This document shows positions 17,341-25,614 of a stretch of 35,765 bases of DNA, piece after piece (position 1 is the first letter of the stretch; the number at the start of each line of letters is the position of its first letter). Origin of the DNA: Bacteroidales bacterium (GTDB taxonomy: Bacteria; Bacteroidota; Bacteroidia; Bacteroidales; Muribaculaceae); the NCBI GenBank assembly GCA_910575545.1, contig CAJTFH010000027.1, positions 1 to 35,765 of the forward strand. Reading direction: 5' to 3'. Both the position numbers and the translations under genes were made by a program. Below the pieces are notes generated by a model, which saw nothing but the letters and a program-made list of their open reading frames with translations, was not told where the DNA came from and did not search any database.

Positions 17341-17390
17341 ATCATCCAATTTTAAGAGATTGTCTAAACTTCATCAACTTCTCAGAATAA

Positions 17391-17420
17391 CCATTAACGG
17401 CCTTCACTGGTCTTTAATGG
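17391..17420. repeat. Hairpin with CCATTAA/TTAATGG arms between aminopeptidase and gldH
   Basis: CCATTAA (17391-17397) pairs perfectly with TTAATGG (17414-17420), extended by GGCC with GGTC (one wobble). A partial copy, TTAATGGCCTTAAATAGCC, follows. There is no T-tract, so it is not a classic terminator; it may be an mRNA 3' structure behind gldH or a small repeat. Confidence 0.5.
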
Positions 17421-17454
17421 CCTTAAATAGCCTCACCACCTTCTACTGCCTTAA

Positions 17455-17973
17455 TCACCGCCTCTTGAAAAACACACCAACCTGATTGACTCCGGTCAAC
17501 GTATCGACCCGCATTATATGCTTCACCATTACCGGTGTGCCACTACGGTGAACCACATCCGGCAGTGTATCGGTCAACTGGAACGAACCACCGATTCCGT
17601 CACCCCTCCAGCTGCCGAACCGGTCGGCCAGAACAATGCGGAGAGTATCATGGCACAACCGGGCCACATTGCCATTATCGCCATCCTGATTTTCAGTCAT
17701 GACTTCAAGCCACAATTCATCGTAAGGATATGACTCATCATGGCGCAATGCCACAACAAGACTTCCCCGGCAAACCGTGTCGGCGTGCACAGGGGTGAAT
17801 GCCAATGTATCTGCATACCTCCACCCTTCACTCCCGATGCGCCGGTATTCGCTATAATCATTCCTGTAGTCATAACACGACCCAAGCATACACCCGGATA
17901 TCAATCCGGGTGCAAACACCGGCCACAGCATCCGCATAATCGGCCGATAAAATTTATCCCCCCTTAATCTCAT
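17455..17973 (-). CDS. gldH: GldH lipoprotein (gliding-motility family)
   Basis: The 172-residue protein has a basic N terminus, a hydrophobic segment and a lipobox-like LISGC with Cys28, so it is likely an inner- or outer-membrane lipoprotein. The C-terminal VDTLTGVNQVGVFF stretch is the recognisable end of GldH. GldH was found in Flavobacterium gliding, but homologues occur widely in non-motile gut Bacteroidales, where the role is unknown. Its ATG overlaps the ricT stop by 4 bases (ATGA); the ricT-gldH order is conserved in the phylum. An internal start at Met13 would shorten the signal segment. Confidence 0.85.
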   Translation of the reverse strand: MRLRGDKFYRPIMRMLWPVFAPGLISGCMLGSCYDYRNDYSEYRRIGSEGWRYADTLAFTPVHADTVCRGSLVVALRHDESYPYDELWLEVMTENQDGDNGNVARLCHDTLRIVLADRFGSWRGDGIGGSFQLTDTLPDVVHRSGTPVMVKHIMRVDTLTGVNQVGVFFKRR

Positions 17974-19550
17974 GCGTCTTTTCCGGTGTTTGGATCAGAC
18001 TTTCGCGGAGGCTGCCGCCTGTTGTCATCATCGGGCTGTTGCGGTTGTCGCTGAGGGCGGTCATTGCTTCCTCCCCGGCGGCCTTTATCCCTGCGTTCAC
18101 CTTTCGGCTGGCGGTTGTCATCTTTCCGGCGCTGGCGCTCAGTGTCGTTGGCAGGTTTTGGCTGCTGTGTTTTATCCGGAGCTGACGCTCCTCCTCTGTC
18201 AGCCCTGCTCTTCTGATTAGGCTTCTGAGGTCTGTCAGCTTTTTCTCCGCTTTTCTCGGCCTTGTCTGCTTTGTTGCGGCGCTGTTCGCCTTGTCCCTTA
18301 TCATCCCTGCGGGCATCGTCTTTACGGCGTTTTTTCTTCTTTTTGTCAAACCTCGTCAACGAATCCTGCCCAAGAATATCTGCATAGGCAGAGCGGGGCT
18401 TTTCTTCATCAGCCTCCTCTTTGAGTGCTAACGGCTTTTCGCCATTCTTATTCATCGCCACAATTTCCCAAGCCCGTTTGGCGGTGAGCGTCACCAGATT
18501 CGCAGGCACATTCTTATCGGTAGAATATGTTATTTCACCCTTGAATATGTCAGCCTTGAAATAGAAGTATGTGGCATCGGCAGTTTCAAGCCTGATCTCT
18601 TTTCCGGGCAGTTTCCGTGATGCCTCAACATAGGAATCGACCTCGAAATTAAGGCAGCATTTCAGTTTGGCGCACTGTCCCGCCAATTTCTGTGGATTGA
18701 GCGATATATCCTGATAACGGGCGGCTCCGGTCGAAACACTGACGAAATTCGTCATCCAGGTGGTGCAGCATAACGGGCGTCCGCACGGGCCTATCCCGCC
18801 GATACGGCCGGCTTCCTGCCTGGCTCCGATCTGTTTCATCTCAATTCTGACCTTGAATGTTTCAGCCAGCACCTTAATCAGTTGGCGGAAATCCACCCTC
18901 TCATCGGCGATATAATAGAATATCGCCTTGTTGCCGTCGCCCTGATACTCCACATCGCCGATTTTCATGTTGAGCTGCAGGCTCGAAGCTATCTTGCGCG
19001 CACGTATCATCGTGTCGTTCTCGCGGGCTTTCGCCTGTTCATACCGCTCAAGATCCGACGGCTTGGCCTTACGGAACACCCGCTGACGCTCCGCATCAGG
19101 TTTTATGTTGGCCTTGCGCATCTGCAGACGCACTAGCGCACCGGTCAGCGAAACCATACCGATATCATGCCCGGGGGCAGCCTCAACAGCCACCATGTCG
19201 CCTACCTGAAGCGGGATATTAGTGGAATTGAGATAAAAACCTTTGCGGGTGTTTTTAAACTGCACCTCAACCATGTTATCGTCGGCATAACCTCCGGGGA
19301 TATCCTCAAGATAGTTGAAGCTATGCAGCTTCATACGCACCGAGCAGTCGCCGCATATCCCATCCGCAGCTGCACCTTTCCGGCGGCAGCATCCGCCTTC
19401 CGTGGCCTGGCAGTCGCCGTCGGCAGATGCACCGCACCGCTTACGGCCATCGTCGGGGCACTCCCCGCTCCCCTTTCGTGAACATCCGGCACAGCCGCTG
19501 CCACAGCATTCGCCTGTGTCGGTCTTTGTTTTTTCCTCTTTCTTTGCCAT
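17970..19550 (-). CDS. ricT: RicT/YaaT-like PSP1-domain protein with Cys-rich head and charged tail
   Basis: This 526-residue protein has three parts. Residues 1-70 hold 11 cysteines (15, 16, 20, 23, 31, 39, 47, 54, 55, 66 and 69). The PSP1 core follows at about 75-345, with the family cysteines in GRPLCCTTW and CAKLKCCLNFE; in B. subtilis RicT joins RicA and RicF in a [4Fe-4S] complex that directs RNase Y processing. The last 130 or so residues are a disordered Lys/Arg/Asp/Gln-rich tail. The gene begins 30 bases after RNase Y (rny) on the same strand and overlaps gldH. The tail may bind RNA (inference). Confidence 0.92.
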   Translation of the reverse strand: MAKKEEKTKTDTGECCGSGCAGCSRKGSGECPDDGRKRCGASADGDCQATEGGCCRRKGAAADGICGDCSVRMKLHSFNYLEDIPGGYADDNMVEVQFKNTRKGFYLNSTNIPLQVGDMVAVEAAPGHDIGMVSLTGALVRLQMRKANIKPDAERQRVFRKAKPSDLERYEQAKARENDTMIRARKIASSLQLNMKIGDVEYQGDGNKAIFYYIADERVDFRQLIKVLAETFKVRIEMKQIGARQEAGRIGGIGPCGRPLCCTTWMTNFVSVSTGAARYQDISLNPQKLAGQCAKLKCCLNFEVDSYVEASRKLPGKEIRLETADATYFYFKADIFKGEITYSTDKNVPANLVTLTAKRAWEIVAMNKNGEKPLALKEEADEEKPRSAYADILGQDSLTRFDKKKKKRRKDDARRDDKGQGEQRRNKADKAEKSGEKADRPQKPNQKSRADRGGASAPDKTQQPKPANDTERQRRKDDNRQPKGERRDKGRRGGSNDRPQRQPQQPDDDNRRQPPRKSDPNTGKDA

Positions 19551-19580
19551 CTGTATTCGGATTAAAATCGGGAAAAACGG

Positions 19581-21122
19581 TTATTTGGCAAAGCTGACGG
19601 CGCGGGTCTCACGTATTACTGTAATCTTAACCTGTCCCGGATAGGTCATCTCATCCTGGATGCGTTTAGCTATTTCGTTTGACAGGCTTTCGGTTTCGGC
19701 ATCATCGATTTTGTCTGCGCCGACTATCACACGCAGTTCACGGCCAGCCTGGATTGCATATGTCTTGATTACTCCGGGATAAGACAACGCCAGCTGTTCT
19801 AAATCATTGAGACGCTTGATATAAGCCTCTACAATCTCCCGGCGGGCTCCCGGACGGGCTCCAGATATGGCATCGCACACCTGCACGATAGGCGCCAGGA
19901 GGGTTGTCTGCTCAATCTCGTCGTGGTGGGCTCCTATGGCATTGCATATTTCAGGCTTCTCCTTGCAACGCTCGGCAATCTTCATGCCCAGCAGTGCGTG
20001 GGGCAGTTCGGGCTCTTCATCAGGCACTTTGCCTATATCGTGGAGCAAACCGGCCCTACGGGCCTTCTTCGGATTCAAACCAAGTTCCGAAGCCATTATA
20101 GCGCAAAGGTTGGCCGTTTCGCGGGCATGTTGCAGCAGATTCTGACCATAGCTTGAGCGGTATTTCATCTTACCGATCATTCTTATAAGGTCGGGATGCA
20201 GCCCATGGATACCGAGGTCTATGGCAGTCCGTTTACCGGTCTCGACAATCTCCTCCTCTATCTGCTTGCGCACCTTGTTGACAACCTCCTCGATACGGGC
20301 CGGATGTATGCGGCCGTCGGCAACAAGCTGATGCAGAGCCAGACGGGCAATCTCGCGGCGAACCGGATCGAAGCCCGACAGCACGATTGCCTCGGGAGTG
20401 TCGTCAACTATGATTTCAATACCGGTGGCTGCCTCCAGAGCACGGATATTGCGCCCCTCACGGCCTATGATACGGCCTTTTATCTCGTCAGATTCAATAT
20501 GGAACACAGTCACTGAGTTCTCAATCGCCGCTTCCGTGGCCACACGCTGTATAGTCTGGACCACGATGCGCTTAGCCTCCTTATTGGCTGTCATTTTGGC
20601 CTCGTCCATGATTTCATTGATATACTGCGCAGCATCGGTCTTGGCCTCATCTTTCAACGATTCGATCAGTTTCTCCTTTGCCTCTTCCGATGATAATCCC
20701 GAAATATGCTCCAGAGTATCCTGGGCAGACCGCTTCAGTTTGTCAAGTTCCTCTTTGCGGCTTTCGATAACAGCCTCTTCTGCATTCAGACGCTGGCGAA
20801 CAGTCTCCAGCTCGTTACGTTGGCGCTGGTTCTCGCTCTGCTGCTGATTGAGCTGCATCTCACGCTGCTTCATTTTAGCCTCTGCGCTCTGCACCTTCGA
20901 CAAGCGCTGGTTGGCTTGCTTTTCAGCCTCATCTTTTATCTTTATGCCCTCTTCACGGCCTTTAAGAAGCTCTTTCTGACGGATAACCTCCGCTTCTCGG
21001 CCGGCTTCCTCAATGATAGTTTTTGCACGGTTACGGCCTGTCATGTTCTGCACGGCGATTGTGGCCAGACAGCCTATCGCCAACGCCACCACGGCAACAG
21101 CCAAATAAAATAGTAGACTCAT
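19581..21122 (-). CDS. rny: Ribonuclease Y
   Basis: This is a membrane-anchored endoribonuclease that starts mRNA decay. The 513-residue protein has an N-terminal transmembrane helix (about 3-24), a long coiled coil rich in Glu/Gln/Lys (about 35-170), a KH domain with [15 protein letters not shown] and an HD phosphohydrolase domain with [12 protein letters not shown]. The C-terminal RNase Y segment ends in [12 protein letters not shown]-like sequence. Length and order are standard. It is followed 30 bases later by ricT, its presumed partner, and preceded by a structured RNA and zapA. Confidence 0.97.
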   Translation of the reverse strand: MSLLFYLAVAVVALAIGCLATIAVQNMTGRNRAKTIIEEAGREAEVIRQKELLKGREEGIKIKDEAEKQANQRLSKVQSAEAKMKQREMQLNQQQSENQRQRNELETVRQRLNAEEAVIESRKEELDKLKRSAQDTLEHISGLSSEEAKEKLIESLKDEAKTDAAQYINEIMDEAKMTANKEAKRIVVQTIQRVATEAAIENSVTVFHIESDEIKGRIIGREGRNIRALEAATGIEIIVDDTPEAIVLSGFDPVRREIARLALHQLVADGRIHPARIEEVVNKVRKQIEEEIVETGKRTAIDLGIHGLHPDLIRMIGKMKYRSSYGQNLLQHARETANLCAIMASELGLNPKKARRAGLLHDIGKVPDEEPELPHALLGMKIAERCKEKPEICNAIGAHHDEIEQTTLLAPIVQVCDAISGARPGARREIVEAYIKRLNDLEQLALSYPGVIKTYAIQAGRELRVIVGADKIDDAETESLSNEIAKRIQDEMTYPGQVKITVIRETRAVSFAK

Positions 21123-21239
21123 ATTGTCGGTTATTGATATTAGTGTATTATTAAATATTTGATTCCTTAATCTTTATTTGATTCTTTATCTTTCACGCGA
21201 TGAGACTGCCCTCTGGCTCCATTCCAAGACGGTCGCACT

Positions 21240-21425
21240 TCATCCGAGGCCGAATCCATTTGCAACCCTCCGGCCGCCAAAACAAAAACGCGCCCCTATC
21301 CCTTCCCCCTTCTTAAGTGACCCTTACCTGCGGGTCACGAATCAAAGGAGCTCACCGGGATAAAGCGCGGCAAACAAATCTGAATGTAACTACGTCACAT
21401 AACAGGCATCTATCCGGAATACCCG
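21240..21425 (-). ncRNA. ssrS: Probable 6S RNA
   Basis: The 324-base gap between zapA and rny folds on the minus strand into a long rod. The closing stem pairs 21412-21417 with 21250-21255 (CCGGAT with ATTCGG, one wobble). After an internal bubble come the stems CGCGC/GCGCG (21369-21365 with 21293-21289), TATCCC/GGGATA, CTCCTT/AAGGGG and an apical perfect 7-bp stem GTGACCC/GGGTCAC (21338-21332 with 21323-21317). About 175 nt, a bubble and a position next to zapA fit 6S RNA, the RNA polymerase decoy; zapA-ssrS linkage is known in proteobacteria and, as I recall, in Bacteroidales. The ends are approximate and no covariance search was run. Confidence 0.58.
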
Positions 21426-21446
21426 GACGCCTATGTGGAAATGGCA

Positions 21447-21776
21447 TTATTCCCTGGTGTCCGAATCAACATCGAGCAGAATCTTGTCGAGACCCTCCTC
21501 GAATCTTCCAAGCACCTCCTGTGAGGCCTTGACCGCCTGACCCTGCGTGAAAAACAGTTCGGCGAATCTGAATGCAACCATCGACAACACTTCCATCTGC
21601 GACTTGCTCTTGAATTTCGTACTCCACGAAGTCCAAAGCCGGTTAACGTTGTATTCAGCCATGCGGATGACCTCCTCGTCTTGCCGGTTGATCACCAACG
21701 GAATCGGAGCCTGGTTGGCAATGCGTATTGTTATGTTCAATTTATCATTCATAGTGTCAAATCGTCTACCGTTCAT
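21447..21776 (-). CDS. zapA: Cell division protein ZapA
   Basis: ZapA binds and bundles FtsZ at the division ring. The 109-residue frame contains the ZapA pattern: an N-terminal beta region (KLNITIRIANQAPIPLVI), then a long amphipathic helix that forms the tetramer coiled coil. The ATG at 21776 overlaps the upstream stop as ATGA; a second ATG at 21752 (MNDKLNI) matches the usual ZapA N terminus better and may be the real start. It follows a ZapB-like coiled-coil gene and precedes the putative 6S RNA. Its C-terminal part (after about residue 80) is charged. Confidence 0.88.
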   Translation of the reverse strand: MNGRRFDTMNDKLNITIRIANQAPIPLVINRQDEEVIRMAEYNVNRLWTSWSTKFKSKSQMEVLSMVAFRFAELFFTQGQAVKASQEVLGRFEEGLDKILLDVDSDTRE

Positions 21777-22066
21777 TCGTTAAGGTCGGCGATACACTTG
21801 TCTATTTCCCGCACTAATTCAGACAACATCGACCTTGAGCGTTCCACATCCTTCCGGTCGGGAACGATGGTGGTGGCAATTCTCAGAAACTCAACCTGAC
21901 GGCGCAAATCTTCGTTCTCTGCCCTTAACATTTCAAGGGTTGCTTCAAGCTCCGCAACTTTCGCCTCCGCTTCCTCCCTTCTTTGCCTTATCAAAGCATA
22001 ACGGTCAAGAAGAATCTGCGTCTTGGCGTTCACACGGTCAATGATTTGCTGAAGCTCAACGGCCAT
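21773..22066 (-). CDS. Small coiled-coil protein, ZapB-like
   Basis: The 97-residue protein is almost all heptad-type helix from residue 4 to 70 (QQIIDRVNAKTQILL, then REEAEAKVAELEATLEMLRAE), with no signal or membrane segment. It is encoded directly before zapA with a 4-base overlap, as ZapB-like coiled-coil genes are in Bacteroidales, so it is a probable divisome partner (inference). The ATG at 22066 is chosen because a TACTTTTG promoter box ends only 18 bases upstream; the longer frame to 22126 would start before that box. Confidence 0.75.
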   Translation of the reverse strand: MAVELQQIIDRVNAKTQILLDRYALIRQRREEAEAKVAELEATLEMLRAENEDLRRQVEFLRIATTIVPDRKDVERSRSMLSELVREIDKCIADLNE

Positions 22067-22083
22067 AGTTATCCAAATTTTTA

Positions 22084-22091
22084 CAAAAGTA
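22084..22091 (-). promoter_or_regulatory. Promoter of the ZapB-like/zapA unit
   Basis: TACTTTTG (22091-22084 on the minus strand) matches TAnnTTTG. A TTG lies roughly 22 bases upstream. Transcription would start about 10 bases before the ATG at 22066, giving a very short leader and fixing the start codon. Confidence 0.55.
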
Positions 22092-22209
22092 AGCATTTTT
22101 TCTGTAACCTCCTCAATTCCGCCCACTTTTTCTCAAACAAATCTCAGCCATGATTCCAATAAGAAGTGTAAGCACCGCGAATCCATAATGACCTCAAAGG
22201 AATATTTCG

Positions 22210-22217
22210 TAAATTTG
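22210..22217 (+). promoter_or_regulatory. Promoter of the AlkD-like gene
   Basis: TAAATTTG is a TAnnTTTG -7 box 16 bases before the ATG at 22234, divergent from the zapA-side promoter. The leader would be only about 10 bases. Confidence 0.5.
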
Positions 22218-22233
22218 CGGAAACAACACAATC

Positions 22234-22854
22234 ATGCAACATACATCACATCCCGAACCACAAGCCTCGAGACAGCTGCCCGAATTCAACCTTATGCAAA
22301 CCGTAAAACGCCGTTTTTTTGCAATGCGTAACGGCGCATTGGCTGCTCAGATGCGCGCCGCCGGACTGGCATACAGAATCAACTTCGGTCTTAATATCCC
22401 TCAAATCAAGGAAATCGCAAGCGAAATAAGCAACATGCAGCTTTCATCTTTTGAAATGCTGACACTCGCCAACAGCTTATGGGAAAACGAAACGACACGC
22501 GAAAGCCGTCTGCTCGCTCCAATGATTTATCCTGCAGACCTAATGACATCCGACACTGCTTTGTCGTGGATGCGCCAGACCCAAACGACTGAAATAGCAG
22601 ACCATTTATGCCATAGCCTGTTGCGCCATTTGCCATTTGCCACCGGTCTCGCCGAAACAATAATTGCCGACCAGGTGGCCTCCGATATCAACCGCTACAC
22701 TGCCATACGGCTGATTCTTAGTCTACTTATCAGCGGAAAAACGCAGCCAGAAACCGCCCGCCGGATAGCTTTGTCCGAACAGCAACGAAACTGCCCCGCA
22801 ACGCGCCCGATTACAATCCAGATTCTGTCTGAAATCGACTTCTTGCTCGACTGA
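22234..22854 (+). CDS. AlkD-like DNA alkylation repair protein
   Basis: The 206-residue protein is helical and resembles the HEAT-like AlkD/AlkC DNA glycosylase family. The recognisable stretch is ESRLLAPMIYPADLM (residues about 90-104), matching the E-x-R-x-L-A-x-M-I pattern, followed by WMRQTQTTEIADHLC. AlkD excises N3- and N7-alkylpurines. It is shorter than typical AlkD (about 230 residues), a form common in Bacteroidales. Catalytic residues known from AlkD (Trp, Asp, Arg) are not confidently assigned. It is a single gene converging on the ABC exporter. Confidence 0.72.
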   Translation: MQHTSHPEPQASRQLPEFNLMQTVKRRFFAMRNGALAAQMRAAGLAYRINFGLNIPQIKEIASEISNMQLSSFEMLTLANSLWENETTRESRLLAPMIYPADLMTSDTALSWMRQTQTTEIADHLCHSLLRHLPFATGLAETIIADQVASDINRYTAIRLILSLLISGKTQPETARRIALSEQQRNCPATRPITIQILSEIDFLLD

Positions 22855-22926
22855 CGCAACATCCTATGATTCACCCGGCTGTTCGTAAACGCCACCCCTT
22901 ACACCCTCTTCCGGACTATCAGAAAC

Positions 22927-24756
22927 TCAGAATGTCTGCATATCCACCAAATGCTTGTAATAGCCGTTCAGAGCCAGCAATTCCGAATGGGTGCCCTTCT
23001 CTACTATCCTGCCTTCATGCATCACGCATATCAGGTCGGCATTCTTGATTGTTGACAGGCGGTGGGCTATTACCAACGTGGTGCGACCTTGCATCAAACG
23101 GTCAAGAGCCTCCTGCACCAGCTTTTCGCTTTCCGTATCAAGGGCAGAGGTCGCCTCATCGAGAATCAGCAGCGGCGGGTTCTTCAATATCGCGCGGGCT
23201 ATGGATATGCGTTGGCGCTGCCCACCCGATAACCGGCATCCGCGGTCGCCGATATTCGTGTCATAGCCATCTCCCGATGCCATAATGAAATCATGGGCAT
23301 TTGCCACCTTGGCTGCACGCACAACATCTTCCATCGTGGCGTTTTCAACTCCGAATGTTATGTTGTTGAAAAACGTATCATTGAACAATATCGCCTCCTG
23401 GTTCACATTCCCCATGAAAGAGCGGAGGTCATGCACCCTCAGGTCACGCACATCGATACCGTCAACCTTGATTGCCCCTTTCTGCACATCATAGAACCTC
23501 GGGATAAGGTCGGCCATAGTAGATTTCCCCGACCCCGACTGCCCCACCAGGGCAACAGTCGCCCCCGCCGGTATGTCAAGGCTGACATCATGGATCACCT
23601 CATTCGTGCCGTAGCTGAATGTCACCCCATCATAGGTTATCCGCCCTTTTAAAGATTTGATTTCCATTGGAGAAGCAGGATCCTGAATCGGGTTTATGGC
23701 ACCGAGAATCTTGTCGACACGCTCCATCGACGCCAACCCCTTCTGAATAGAATACATCGCTTTCGACAAATCCTTGGCCGGATTGATAAGGCTGTAGAAT
23801 ATCACCATAAAATAGATAAACTGCCCTGCCGTCAGCGAGGCATTTCCCCCGAGAATAATCGTCCCACCGAACCACAGCACTATCGCAACTGCCGTTGTGC
23901 CGAGAAACTCGCTCATCGGATGGGCAAGGCTCTGGCGGCGTGCTATCCGGTTGGAATACTTATAATACAGCTGGTTTTCCCTATGGAAACGGGTCTTGAC
24001 TTTATCCTCGGCATTAAACGCCTTTATAATCCTCAACCCTCCCAGGCATTCCTCTATGTTCGACATCAATACCCCCCACTGGTTCTGCTGTTCAAGCGAT
24101 TTCCGTTTTAACGAGCGCCCTACACGCCCCATCACCAGGCCGGCCAACGGCAGCAGTATAAGCACGAACACCGTCAGTTTCCATGAAATCGCAAACATCC
24201 CCCCGAGATAGACGATAATAGAAATCGGGTTCTTGAACATCATATCAAGCGACTGCATGATAGAGTTCTCAATCTCCCCCACGTCACCGCTCATGCGCGC
24301 CATCACATCCCCCTTACGGGCATTGGTGAAAAACGAGATGGGAAGGATTACCATCTTGTCGAACACGTAATTGCGGATGTCACGCACAATGCCGTTGCGC
24401 ATCGGTATGATGAAATACGAACTCAGATATGTAACCCCCACCTTCAGACCCGTCATAACCACAAGCAACACAGCAAGTATGCCAAGCGTGCGCACCGGGC
24501 CGAAAACCTCAATTGCCTTTTGGGTGAAATAATAGAAATTATTAATGGCGACATCACCTATGTCGCTCATCTTGTCAAGGGGCATATACTCATATGTGGC
24601 CTCTTTCACCTTGAATAACATCTCAAGAATCGGTATGATTACCGCGAAAGAAAACAATGTAAGCACCGATGCAAGGATATTGCAAACGATATTCAGAACC
24701 ACATATTTCTTATAAGGAGGCACAAACCGCCTCAGCATAGCAAATAAATCTTTCAT
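22927..24756 (-). CDS. ABC exporter, MsbA-like half transporter
   Basis: This 609-residue half transporter has six transmembrane helices in the N-terminal about 340 residues (strong hydrophobic stretches near 20-45, 75-100, 160-180, 185-205 and 275-320). The ATPase domain has Walker A GQSGSGKST, a Q-loop at VNQEAILF, signature LSGGQRQR and Walker B LLILDEATSALD, with the H-loop in IAHRLSTI. The order fits lipid A/lipid exporters such as MsbA; substrate is inference. The ATG at 24756 replaces an upstream TTG. It has its own well-formed promoter. Confidence 0.92.
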   Translation of the reverse strand: MKDLFAMLRRFVPPYKKYVVLNIVCNILASVLTLFSFAVIIPILEMLFKVKEATYEYMPLDKMSDIGDVAINNFYYFTQKAIEVFGPVRTLGILAVLLVVMTGLKVGVTYLSSYFIIPMRNGIVRDIRNYVFDKMVILPISFFTNARKGDVMARMSGDVGEIENSIMQSLDMMFKNPISIIVYLGGMFAISWKLTVFVLILLPLAGLVMGRVGRSLKRKSLEQQNQWGVLMSNIEECLGGLRIIKAFNAEDKVKTRFHRENQLYYKYSNRIARRQSLAHPMSEFLGTTAVAIVLWFGGTIILGGNASLTAGQFIYFMVIFYSLINPAKDLSKAMYSIQKGLASMERVDKILGAINPIQDPASPMEIKSLKGRITYDGVTFSYGTNEVIHDVSLDIPAGATVALVGQSGSGKSTMADLIPRFYDVQKGAIKVDGIDVRDLRVHDLRSFMGNVNQEAILFNDTFFNNITFGVENATMEDVVRAAKVANAHDFIMASGDGYDTNIGDRGCRLSGGQRQRISIARAILKNPPLLILDEATSALDTESEKLVQEALDRLMQGRTTLVIAHRLSTIKNADLICVMHEGRIVEKGTHSELLALNGYYKHLVDMQTF

Positions 24757-24790
24757 CTGTCGCAAGTTATTGCAGCCACGGCTGCAGCTG

Positions 24791-24821
24791 CAAAGTTACT
24801 GATTTTTGACGTCACCTCAAA
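24791..24821 (-). promoter_or_regulatory. Promoter of the ABC exporter
   Basis: TTTG (24821-24818) and TAACTTTG (24798-24791) on the minus strand are separated by exactly 19 bases, an excellent Bacteroidota housekeeping promoter. Transcription would start about 28 bases before the ATG. Confidence 0.75.
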
Positions 24822-24838
24822 AAACAGCAGACGTTGCA

Positions 24839-25046
24839 TCATAATTTTGACACAACGTCTGCCCGTATACGAATAAACAGAGGCCTTCCCTCATCTGCAT
24901 CCAGCCACCTCGTCTGCAAAGAGGCTGAATTATGCCTCATAAAGTCGCATTTCGCCACCATAAAGTGGAGACGGAGTGCACCCCCGTCTCCATAACAAAA
25001 CGTTCTTATCGCGTAACGGCCCTGATGAGCCATTTCGACACAACAG
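24839..25046. repeat. Intergenic element with GACACAAC and GATGAGCCATT ends (copy 1)
   Basis: The gap downstream of korC begins near TTTTGACACAACGTC (about 24846-24860) and ends with GATGAGCCATT (25024-25034) followed by TCGACACAAC. The second gap at 29982-30152 has the same end sequence and a GTTGTGTCGAAA start. A 64-residue ORF inside starts at the ATGGCTCATC of this end but has no family resemblance. It also holds a perfect 8-bp stem, GGAGACGG/CCGTCTCC, at about 24967-24991. It may be a dispersed short repeat; its nature is unknown. Confidence 0.4.
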
Positions 25047-25586
25047 TCATTCCTTTACCAACGACATACCCTTGCGGATAGCCTCCTCATTGGCAGGAAT
25101 CAGATGGTGGTGACGCTCAGGAAGAGCCTTCTTCAAGCCTCTCACAACAGCCTCTACCGGCACATCGGGACGCATTTTCAACAATGCGCCCAACAGGATC
25201 ATATTATAGCTTTTGGCCTGACCCATCTCGATGGTAGCCTCCATGGCATCCACCGGCACAACCTTTATATCAGTCCGCGTCGGGGCATGGTGAATCCCGT
25301 AAGGATCGTAAATCAAAACCCCGCCGGGCTTAACTTTGCTCTCGAACTTATCCAGGCTCTGCTGGTTGAGAATAACAGCTGTATCGAATGTGTCGAGAAC
25401 CGGCGAACTGATCGGCTCATCGCTGAGAATAACTGTCACATTAGCCGTTCCGCCACGCTGTTCCGGACCATAAGAAGGCATCCATGTAACCTCCAGGTCA
25501 TTCTCCAGTGCGGCATATGCCAATATTTTGCCCATCGACAGCACACCCTGGCCGCCGAATCCGGCTATGATTATTTCGTCTTTCAT
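25047..25586 (-). CDS. korC: 2-oxoacid:ferredoxin oxidoreductase gamma subunit (KorC/VorC)
   Basis: The 179-residue gamma subunit of a ferredoxin-dependent 2-oxoacid oxidoreductase begins MKDEIIIAGFGGQGVLSMG, the typical nucleotide-fold start, and continues with PSYGPEQRGGTANV, a gamma-subunit signature. Together with alpha and beta subunits and a small ferredoxin it converts a 2-oxoacid and CoA to acyl-CoA, CO2 and reduced ferredoxin, or the reverse. The ATG at 25586 is chosen over a TTG upstream; 28 bases separate it from the beta-subunit stop. Last gene of the operon. Confidence 0.93.
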   Translation of the reverse strand: MKDEIIIAGFGGQGVLSMGKILAYAALENDLEVTWMPSYGPEQRGGTANVTVILSDEPISSPVLDTFDTAVILNQQSLDKFESKVKPGGVLIYDPYGIHHAPTRTDIKVVPVDAMEATIEMGQAKSYNMILLGALLKMRPDVPVEAVVRGLKKALPERHHHLIPANEEAIRKGMSLVKE

Positions 25587-25614
25587 CGTTGATGCTTGTT
25601 TTGGGTTATACGGC

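Noticed and set aside
24839-25033. A 64-residue minus-strand ORF in the gap after korC
   Set aside because: No family resemblance, and its start ATGGCTCATC is part of the repeat word shared with the gap at 30 kb. Treated as part of the repeat element.
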